Assembly (NCBI GenBank): GCA_039602395.1
Contig: JBCNJP010000017.1
Location: 96,448,713-96,512,712, forward strand
DNA length: 64,000 nucleotides
Source: Deinandra increscens subsp. villosa
Lineage: Eukaryota; Streptophyta; Magnoliopsida; Asterales; Asteraceae
Direction of reading: 5' to 3'
The translations under genes and the position numbers were made by a program. Below the pieces are notes generated by a model that was not told the DNA's origin, made no database searches, and saw only the letters and a program-made list of their open reading frames with translations. This document shows, in pieces, positions 1 to 8,178 of the stretch; within the stretch, counting starts at the first letter, position 1; each line of letters begins with the position of its first letter.

Positions 1-1168
1 GTTTTAGCTCACTTTACTCATATCATACTCAGCACCAATAATTATATAAAGTAGTACAATTTGTATCTATACCGGTGCATTTAAAAGAGAATTAGCATAA
101 AATTGAGTATGTCTAGACATCACTCATCAACCATCAGCTATTACCATGCTTCCTCTTACTGTTTCTTAGATCTTATATGGTGTCTTTAAGTCATATATTA
201 TCACTGTACGGTCATACGCATCGTTATTGCTCCTGTCTTTTAGGTAGCTATCCTATAATTCCCTCATACATTAGTCTTGCTTAAAAATATTCTTCTTGCC
301 TATGGCCCTGTCTCTTGAATAAGTTAAAGGCTGCATTACAATTATTAATGCCGCATAGTTGCATCCAAGATTTCCTTTTAACCTTTCATCAGCTTAAATT
401 ATTCTTAAAACATCAACGAATTAATGGAAATTATCTAAAAATACTACAACCAAATAGTTTTAGGTTTGCTTATGGTAACAAGTTACAAAGAAGTAATAAA
501 TGACATTAGAAAGTAAGAAAAAAATACTCTATAAGACAGTTAACAAAAACATCTGTGATGCTAACTTTTAGAAAATAGTTATCCACCATGGATTCTACAT
601 TCTCAAGGCAAAACTTTTGTACCTCCAGAAATAAATATTTAAATATAGTGCAATTGACAGGCTTGCATCTGATAAGTATCCATATTGAAGGGAGAAAATG
701 TTGTGTGCAGAGTCCACATTGATTTCATTTCATACGTAGTATTTTTATGCATGCATAGTGATCAGTTATCTTTAATGTATTAGTGGGTCGGTTTGAAGAA
801 CTATATTACTGTCTCCTTATTCTTCTGATTGTGAAAAATATTAATTACATTCCCTACCAATCTTCTTCTTTTTATCTCCGCTAATTAACATCTTTTTCGC
901 ATCTCTTCGCCTAACAATGGCTCTGAACATATTAGAAAATAGAGTCCAAACACCAAAACTAAAATTTGTTGTTTTTTGGTATATGATTTTGGCTATTTTT
1001 GGGTTACTAATTTCTACTTATACATGTTCATTTCAGTATTATAGAACATATCTACATTCTCTCTAGATCTGACTTCACTTATTATTGTGAATTGTATTAT
1101 GCAATAAACAAAAGTACAAATGTTTTAATATATGTGATCTATGACATTTTAATATGAAAAATTTTCAG
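1..1168. other. AT-rich spacer without recognisable gene
   Basis: Low-complexity, AT-rich sequence with frequent stops in all frames. I see no domain, tRNA, terminal repeat or other structured feature. Short open frames here (for example around 315-503) have no recognisable content. It may be the upstream part of the Helitron whose 3' end lies near 1980, but no 5' TC terminus could be placed. Confidence 0.6.
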
Positions 1169-1753
1169 GATCAGAAGTTTGTTAACATTTTAGATAGCTG
1201 CAAGAATGAAAGGATGGTTCAAAATCAGGAGATGGTAAGTCATATTTACTTATGTTGCCTTCTTTATCACTATGCAACATTTCTTTTGTAACAACATTCT
1301 GATGTTGATGAAGATCCGATGGGGTTGGATGATTTACTTACAATTAAAAGTATTGACATCTTCAACTATACAAGATGGAGTGAAGTAGCTACAAAAAATC
1401 ATAACGAGACTGCATTAATACATTAAATAAATGCATATTGAGGTGGTTGTCGTCTCGGCGTCACATTAACTGCTATCATACATCCATGAAAAAAGGTGGC
1501 CCGCCTACATACTGCATGCTGAGACTAACATGGCAACATACACTAGGTAAACACATAAGAAAATACATACACATATACATACCTCTGATATTCACTTACT
1601 ATATAGTACCTTTACATTACCTTTCAAAATAACAGGTTCAGCATATATGAGTGGAAGTCTTTTGCCGATCGTCATGATATCCACATTGGTCAGGAAATAC
1701 ACATCAGGTACTACTTTGAAGTGAAGGCACTACACATATCCCACGTCATGTGA
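1169..1753 (+). pseudogene. Two exon-like fragments, possibly captured gene pieces
   Basis: At 1169-1234 a 66-nt open segment (22 codons) is bounded by TTTTCAG and GTAAGT, textbook plant splice signals. At 1636-1753 a second open segment follows AACAG and runs 38 codons to TGA; its translation contains WKSFADRHDIHIGQ, loosely like the end of a B3 DNA-binding domain (W..F...H.I..G). The stretch between is mostly AT-rich. Both fragments lie upstream of a Helitron-type 3' hairpin, so capture of host exons by a Helitron is a reasonable inference. The parent gene is not recognised and the B3 resemblance is weak. Confidence 0.25.
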
Positions 1754-1942
1754 TAAATTCCAGGGGTTACTTTTTTTATGTAAAAACTTCTTTTGTGATA
1801 TAACTGTCAGTTAGCTTCCGCTGATGTTTTGTAAACGACTTAACGATGATCCATGTTCACTTGCCATGCCTGTAACAAACTTAATCTACTACTGCTTTTG
1901 TGTTTGTCTGTTTACATTCTCGCATGCTTACATTTAGTTGTC

Positions 1943-1980
1943 ACCCCCGCAGCAACGCGCGGGGGTGGTCAACCATCTTG
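1943..1980 (+). mobile_element. Helitron 3' terminus (degraded)
   Basis: A GC-rich hairpin (8-bp stem 1943-1950 with 1959-1966, loop of 8) stands in AT-rich DNA and is followed 11 bases later by CTTG and then T. Plant Helitrons end in a short GC hairpin about 10 bases before CTRR, inserted 5' of T; here the end is one base off. The hairpin and the following bases match the better-preserved end at 4508-4548 on the other strand, which supports the reading. The 5' end was not found. Confidence 0.55.
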
Positions 1981-2235
1981 TTTTGTAATTATTAGAAATC
2001 CAATAAACATAGTTTAATAAGTAGTTTATAATAAGTATATGAGCATTAGGAAAATAATTGTACTTAAAAACAATTAATTTATTTATGATAAAATGATTAG
2101 AAGGAATTTTTGTTTGAATATATCAATATAATATGTAGAACATCTTGTAACCCACACAAGAACCAAACCTAGATCTATGTCTAGACCCACCGGGTCCATT
2201 GATATTCTTGCGAATAAAAAAAAAAGAAAAGAAGA

Positions 2236-2316
2236 TGGGAATAACCAGACTGCCAGGGGCGAGAATCGGACCCGGGTCTGAAGTGATTGCAAGGCTCTAA
2301 GGCTATGTGTTGTTGT
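2236..2316 (-). mobile_element. tRNA-derived SINE-like fragment
   Basis: Read on the minus strand, this stretch has a tRNA-like B box (GGTCCGATTCT against consensus GGTTCGANTCC) in a T-arm-like context, followed by a T-rich run near 2210-2225. The A-box half is not next to it. On the far side of the Harbinger element, minus-strand sequence near 4210-4230 reads TTAGCTGGTTAGACTA, which resembles an A box. The Harbinger element may therefore have inserted into a SINE. The diagnosis rests on short motifs only. Confidence 0.35.
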
Positions 2317-4218
2317 TAAGGCCCCATAAAGCCCCAAATGGGGCATTAACTGACACGTGGCAGCTGACTGGGCAAGGGGCTTTATGGGGCTTTATGGTGT
2401 AGTGGATAAAGCCCCCATAAAGCCCCACCATCATTACTTAATTATTATTTTTTTTCTTTTTTTTTAAAACAAACTACTTTCATTAAAAAAAAAAGGTTAC
2501 AAATAAAAATAAAAACACGATACAACCAAAACAAAAGACGATGAAATTAAAAAAAAAAACTAATCATCGGATTGGACATCGTCGTAGTCTTCTTCGTTTT
2601 CTTCACCGTCACTCTCTTCTTCTTGTTGCACAACCGGTTCGGGCACGTAATCAATTGGCCTAAAGGTCCAAGTGTGTTCAACCAAATCCGCTTTTAGAGA
2701 GTTGTGTATCTCTCTAGAACGCAACATCGCGTAGTTTTGAAGTCGCTTCTCATTCGTCGCAGGTGGCATCACTTGGATATGTTCGGGGCGAAAGTCGGCA
2801 CATATCGCATGACCCTTATCCTCTTTGTTCATGTTATGCATGAGGATAATTGCGCGCATACAATCCTCCATCTTATCCTTCGTCCACAATCGACAAGGAT
2901 TTTTAAGAAAGTGCCATTTTTTTTTAAGATTTCCAAAACAACACTCGACGTCCTTCCTAGCCGCCTCTTGAACCCTTTTGAAATATCGCCGCTTCTCATC
3001 AATTGGGTCTTTGAATGTCTTCACAATCATCGAGTACTCCGGATATATCCCGTCACCCAAGACATATCCATGTTGGTAGTAGGTTCCATTCGCGTAAAAT
3101 CCGATCTTCACCATCTTATCAGATACGTAATCATCAATCACAGAAGAACCTTCCAAGACGTTGATGTCATTAAGAGACCCCGCGACACCAGATTTGGCGT
3201 ACCAAATCCAACGATCGTTTGAGCATACGGCCTGCAGAATAACGGATGGACCTTTCTGGTCACCCCTCGTGTGATGTCCTCGCCATTCGGTTGGACAATT
3301 ATCCCAAGTCCAATGCATGCAATCTATACTTCCAATCATGCCCGGTAAACCATGAACTTCTTCGTGGTGATCGTATAGCTTTTGCATGTCGTTCCAGGTT
3401 GGTTTTCTCAAATACCGCGTCGTGTACAAGTCGGCAAGGCCTTTGCAAAATTCCTCCAACGTGTCTCTCGTCGTCTTCTCGGCCATCTTCAAATACTCAT
3501 CGTTGATATCCGTAGTGTTGCCGAACGCAAGAATTTTTATCGCCGACGTACACTTTTGAATAGAAGTGAACCCAAGCTTTCCAGTGGCGTCGAACCGTTG
3601 CCTAAAATAAGGAGAATGTTCTTCCAAATCCTTAGCTATACGCAAAAATAACCGTTTGGTTATTCGAAACCGTCTCTTGAACGTCTCGTCGTCGTAGAGT
3701 GGGTTGGGCCCAAAATAGTCTCTCATCAGATTATCATTGGCCGCGTTACGATCACGTTCGAGGTGTCTCCGCTTAATAACTGGGCGTGGAACCGGCATGT
3801 CCAAAAGTTGAATTGCGGCGGAAACAACCTCGTCTTCTTCATCGTCGAAGAGACCGAGTCGAGTGGAGGAAGAGGGAGAGCCCATTTTTTTTAAAAAAAG
3901 AAGATAATTGAGAGAGTATGAGAGAGTATGAGAGGAATGAGTGTGTGAGTTTTATAAATTATGTGTGATATATATTGTGTAAGATTTAAAAAAAATTGAA
4001 AAAAAAAACATATATATATATATATAACCGTTATATAGCCGTTCAACGGCTATATTCCCCACCATTCTCCCCTCTTCTCGGCGTTAAAGGGCTAACGCCC
4101 CCCGCCCGATCCCCCTCTATAACGCCCCTATAACGCCCCACCGTAGTGGGGTTGGGCGTTATAGGGGGCGTTATAGAGCCCAAATTCGCCCAGTGACGCC
4201 CCACTACGGGTAGTCTAA
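2317..4218 (-). mobile_element. PIF/Harbinger DNA transposon
   Basis: One transposase gene is flanked by GC-rich subterminal blocks in AT-rich DNA. The left block (about 2317-2425) repeats CATAAAGCCCC and its complement; the right block (about 4075-4210) repeats TATAACGCCCC. PIF/Harbinger elements duplicate a 3-bp TWA target, and TAA occurs at 2317-2319 and 4216-4218, but clear terminal inverted repeats could not be matched, so the ends are tentative. The second, Myb-like ORF of many PIF elements was not seen. A CDS-adjacent (TA)n tract at 4011-4026 lies upstream of the transposase. Confidence 0.6.
2560..3885 (-). CDS. PIF/Harbinger (HARBI1-like) transposase
   Basis: 441 codons, uninterrupted. 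This is the DDE nuclease that would cut and join the element's ends. The central domain has GSIDCMHW (Asp188), the AGSLNDINVL block (Asp240), LGDGIYPEY (Asp278) and ARKDVECCFG (Glu314), which correspond to the conserved acidic motifs of plant HARBI1-like proteins (DDE superfamily endonuclease 4). The N-terminal third (about 1-100) is basic and probably helical, as expected for the DNA-binding part. The tail (about 415-441) is strongly acidic. The start is the first ATG after a stop-rich stretch. Length is normal for the family, so the gene may still encode protein; activity also depends on intact ends and a partner Myb-like protein, neither of which I could confirm. Confidence 0.9.
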   Translation of the reverse strand: MGSPSSSTRLGLFDDEEDEVVSAAIQLLDMPVPRPVIKRRHLERDRNAANDNLMRDYFGPNPLYDDETFKRRFRITKRLFLRIAKDLEEHSPYFRQRFDATGKLGFTSIQKCTSAIKILAFGNTTDINDEYLKMAEKTTRDTLEEFCKGLADLYTTRYLRKPTWNDMQKLYDHHEEVHGLPGMIGSIDCMHWTWDNCPTEWRGHHTRGDQKGPSVILQAVCSNDRWIWYAKSGVAGSLNDINVLEGSSVIDDYVSDKMVKIGFYANGTYYQHGYVLGDGIYPEYSMIVKTFKDPIDEKRRYFKRVQEAARKDVECCFGNLKKKWHFLKNPCRLWTKDKMEDCMRAIILMHNMNKEDKGHAICADFRPEHIQVMPPATNEKRLQNYAMLRSREIHNSLKADLVEHTWTFRPIDYVPEPVVQQEEESDGEENEEDYDDVQSDD

Positions 4219-4507
4219 CCAGCTAATAGAAACTTGTTGCTTAAAGTCAGTTATCAAAATTATTATTACCATATTATACATTTGACAACTTTGTTTTATC
4301 TTTTTTCTAAAAAAAAAAAATCAAACTATAAGCTAGAATTTATTTCCAGTTTTGTGCTTTAGTTTGAATACATAGCACGGTTCATCATCTTCCATTATAA
4401 ACCCGAACTAATTCGTGTCCCCATCCCAAATTCAAAAACGGATTTGCAGGTTTTCTAACTTTGATTTCGTAACAATCATAAAACCAAAACTTATGATTAT
4501 TACCTAA

Positions 4508-4548
4508 CTAGATGGTGACCCACCCGCGCGTTGCAGCGGGTCACCATC
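4508..4548 (-). mobile_element. Helitron 3' terminus
   Basis: On the minus strand a strong hairpin ends in CTAG followed by T, the canonical plant Helitron 3' end. The sequence is a perfect 11-bp inverted repeat (4511-4521 with 4538-4548), with a nested 6-bp GC stem (4522-4527 with 4536-4541). The element body would extend to the right; it is interrupted by the Tekay insertion at 4960. No RepHel ORF is visible, so this is probably a non-autonomous copy. Confidence 0.65.
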
Positions 4549-4954
4549 TTCACTTGTGTTCTTGGCATGTTTTGTTATATTTGGTCCATTGATTCATTCA
4601 TTAGTTGTTGGTCACAAAATCATGTTGCTGGTTGTTTAGTACAGTTTTATGGTTGTTATGACCATTTTGATCATGTCTATTCTAATTGTTTCTAACAGAC
4701 TAACAATGTACAAAACACATGATTTGCCTTCAAATAATTAGCGATCTTGGTAAACATCACTTGCCTTCCAAGTTGTAGCTTACTCGGCGATCTTGGAAAT
4801 TACTGAAACAAATAAATCATACAAATTTATTGAGAGATTCAAATACAAAATATATAAAACAAATGGTAAACGTCGCCTGCCATCTAATAATCACATGTGC
4901 TTAAAAAATGGGTGTTAACCAAATGTTAGAACCAATTGCATAAAATGAAAAGCC
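4549..4954. other. Spacer, probably Helitron body
   Basis: No ORF or recognisable motif. It sits between the Helitron end and the target duplication of the Tekay element, so it is presumably part of the Helitron that the Tekay element landed in. Confidence 0.4.
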
Positions 4955-5345
4955 TATAGTGTGGCAACCCTAAAACTCTTGCTTTCTTTCCCCAGCGACG
5001 ATAGCAACGACGACATCTGAAACTGCGAACGCTACGACACAAGAATAATTTTCGGGACGAAAATTCCAATTACAAGGGAAGGATGTGACATCCGGGAATT
5101 TCAAGGTTAACTTCCGTTAGACAAACCCCGTTGGTTACGTTATAAGTGCTAACTTAGTAACTAATGCTTAACTAGGCCGAATACGTCCACGTCCTTTGGT
5201 TGATCACCGAACCTGTCCATACATGTTAGGTGTGCGATTGTTTATTGTCATTATGTGCAATGTGATTTGAAGGCATGATTTAATATTATGAATAGCATGA
5301 CGAATTGTGAATTATGGATTATGTGATAAATTTGTATGATTTTAG

Positions 5346-6290
5346 TTTCCAGCGAAACTACCGAGCGAAACTACAGTTTCGCCCGGTAGCTAGCTAAGCT
5401 GCCTGACTCACACGAGATCAGAGACAGTTTCGCTAGCCAGCGAAACTGCCAGCGAAATTAGGCCATGATATATAATATCTTAATAAACCCTAGCTCTCCC
5501 ATTTGCAACCTTTCTCCAAAAACACACACACACTCTCTGAGATTTCTGGACCAGCTGAGATATCACCATTTGCTGCTATCATCACTATTGGTAGAGAGCA
5601 TCCATCGATCCTCGATCAACCGTGAGTCTCCAAAACCCTTTACATGCACCTTTTATGTGTTTTCTTTGAAAAGCATGATCAAGCCTGCATATAAACGTTA
5701 GATCTTCTGTATTTATGTTTAGGAAGGTTAGATCTGTTATAAAGTCACAAACTTTACGATTGAAATCCATCCATGTTAAGATTCATGCAATTTAGGTCAA
5801 AATATGTTGAAAATGGGTTTTAGAGTGTTTTTGAAGATTTGATGATGTAAAACCATGTTTATGATGATTAAAATGCTCCTGTGATGTTCCTAAATGCCTA
5901 TATATGCTTAGAAATGAATTACATGATGTATAGAGGCTGTTAGAAAGATTTTTGTTAGTTTTTCGGGTTTTTCTTGCGACTAGCGAAACTGTATGTTCAT
6001 AGTGGCGAAACTATCCAGCGAAACTGTATAGTTCCTCCGAGCGACACTGCCTAGCGAAACTATAGTTTCGCCGGGTAAACCAAACCAGACCAGCTTGAGC
6101 GAAACTACCGAGCGAAATTCCTGAACGAAAGTTCAAACCAGTTTCGGGCGAAACTAGGCTGGCGAAACTGTGCCAACAGTTTCGAGCGAAACTAGCCTAG
6201 CGAAACTGTGTCATCGGGTACAGCCTAGCGAAAGTGCTACCCGTGCACCTAGCGAAATCACCTAGCGAAACTGCTAGCGAAACTATGACC
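5346..6290 (+). repeat. AGCGAAACT motif array in the Tekay LTR
   Basis: About 25 copies of the 9-mer AGCGAAACT or one-base variants (GGCGAAACT, AGCGAAATT, AGCGACACT), in both orientations (AGTTTCGCT), fall in two clusters: 5351-5459 and 5980-6285. Spacing is irregular, roughly 10-40 bases. The same array is present at 13331-14270 in the 3' LTR. One cluster flanks the inferred core promoter, so the motif could be a binding site; that is inference. Confidence 0.85.
5468..5477 (+). promoter_or_regulatory. Possible TATA box of the Tekay LTR
   Basis: ATATATAATA stands just after the first AGCGAAACT cluster and 20-60 bases before a pyrimidine- and CA-rich stretch that resembles a transcript leader. 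A consensus donor, CCGTGAGT, follows at about 5619-5626. The other LTR has the same arrangement at about 13448. Confidence 0.35.
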
Positions 6291-7633
6291 AGAATCCAAA
6301 CTTGTGCAATTTGCTTGAATATTATGCCATGACTTACATGATTATGCTATGATGATACATGTTTGATTTCTGTAATATGTGAACCCTTGTTTATGATCAA
6401 CCATCGGTATCGTGTGTCGGTATGTCGAGTCTTAGTTGCAACGTGCTATGTTATGGGCCATAGTGACGTTAAGTTAAAGTTTAGACACAACCTAACACCT
6501 AAGACCTTAATGTGATTACTAGGTCTTCATTAGCAAACATAAATTGGATTAACAAGTGTAGCTGAGCAACCTAAGGTGAGTTTCACAAACCCTTTACTTG
6601 TGAGCCCGTTTGGGTCACAACAAACATACTAAACGGAAAACAACGCTGACAACTTGAGGTATTGCCTAATGGGATACATGTTATGGAAGTTGGAGTGTTT
6701 TATGGGGAACACTTGCAACTGTCCATCCTTGGGGTTTCAAATGAAATCCGGAACCAACTATTATGACACTTAAACTCTTTTTGGGATTTCAGATGAAATC
6801 CGGAATAAACATTTTAATATGACTAGTGTAGGTTAAAGTCTAAACCAAATGATATCACATGATTTCTAAGGATGCTTAAAAACTTAAAGACCTCAACTTA
6901 GTACTGATGATCTGGAAAGCGAGGGGATGTTGGGTAGATCTACTGAGGGTTTGACAAACCCTGCTCCGCGGTACACAAATGTGTAACCAACCGGCCGGGG
7001 GCCGAACGGAGTACAATATCAGCCTGTTGTTAGTTGTGGGCCTCCCTATTGGGACACAACTGGAGGCACGAACCATCGGCAAATGCCGAACTCTGTTACG
7101 TCAGCTTTCAGCCCTAGTACGACTTCCTTAGTGCATGGAAACCGGATTAGCTACCCGCGATATCGGTTGACCGCTTTAACTTTTACTTAACTAGTGCATA
7201 TTCGATAATTCAACACTTGGCAAATGTTTTGCAAAACTACTTCTTATTTATATGATTTGATAAACACGATTAAGAAACCGGGCCAATGCATGTCATGCCC
7301 ACCGTGAACTCACCAACCGTTAGGTTGACACTTGTGTGGTTTTCACTTTTGTAGATCGCTGAGGAGTATCCGCTGGAGGTTGGCATGACACGTGAAGACT
7401 TTATTTCTATTAAACTTAATTTGGGAATTTAATACAATGACTTTGTAAAGCACGTGGTTAGTGCTAAGACACTTATGTTTATATTCCGCTGCGTATTTTA
7501 AACTGTTTTATTTATGAACATTGGACTTAACTCTGATTCGTTTAGTATTTGTAACTAATGGTTGTGGTCCTGGTTTGTTCGCACCCCTTAACGGTATAAA
7601 CTCCGTTAGTGGTTATTTGGGGGTGTGACAGAT

Positions 7634-7646
7634 TGGTATCAGAGCC
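7634..7646 (+). other. Primer binding site (initiator Met tRNA)
   Basis: TGGTATCAGAGCC, three bases after the 5' LTR, is complementary to the 3' end of plant initiator-Met tRNA. It primes minus-strand synthesis and fixes the element on the plus strand. Confidence 0.95.
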
Positions 7647-8178
7647 ATAAGTTGCAGAGAACTGGAATCATTTTTGAATACGATTTGGAAACTGCAACTT
7701 GAAACCTTAGTTACAAACGAACAACCAAATTCCCAAAACAAAATTTTTACGTGCCAACCTGGGATACTCGCTCTGCTGTGTAAGTAATACTTCATATATG
7801 TATACCTATATATAGAAATGTATATAGACCGTGTCTAAGTAGTCTAACGGAAAGACCTTAGGATGTTTACACACACGAATACGAAACGCGAACGATAACA
7901 CGCGCACTATTCCGGGAGAAAGCGACAACGAAACGATGCCACACGCTACGTCCTGATTTCTGCTACGACGACTACGCCGACGGTGACTTTCATGGGGAGG
8001 CCGACTTTCGACGATAGTACTTACGAATTCCGACGTTCTTCGACGACGCCTCGATTATGCACAAATTTTTTTTTCTGGACTAATAGAGGGATAACGGGAA
8101 ATGGCTAACATACGTATTATGGGATATGTATGAAATTATAACTGTGACTGAACACTGGCTACCTTAACTGTCCAGAAA
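7647..8178 (+). other. Untranslated leader of the Tekay element
   Basis: No coding capacity. It lies between the primer site and the gag ATG. Packaging signals would be expected here, but none can be identified by eye. Confidence 0.7.

Larger units (their letters stand above)
4960..7630 (+). repeat. 5' LTR of the Tekay element
   Basis: Begins TGTGGCAACCCT and ends GGTGTGACA. A second LTR-like start (TGTGACATCCGGG), preceded by a purine-rich tract, lies 124 bp inside at 5084. The LTR carries an AGCGAAACT-rich array, a probable TATA region near 5468 and a CT/CA-rich leader-like stretch from about 5495. The 68-codon frame at 6876-7082 (minus) recurs in the other LTR and shows no protein-like features, so it is not called as a gene. 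Confidence 0.95.

Noticed and set aside
2704..3222. 172-codon plus-strand frame within the Harbinger transposase
   Set aside because: Opposite-strand shadow of the transposase gene.
5346..6290. CRISPR-like array
   Set aside because: The repeated 9-mer is far too short, occurs in both orientations with irregular spacing, and lies in a plant LTR.
6876..7082. 68-codon minus-strand frame in both Tekay LTRs
   Set aside because: Same reason: LTR identity explains the conservation; composition is not protein-like.
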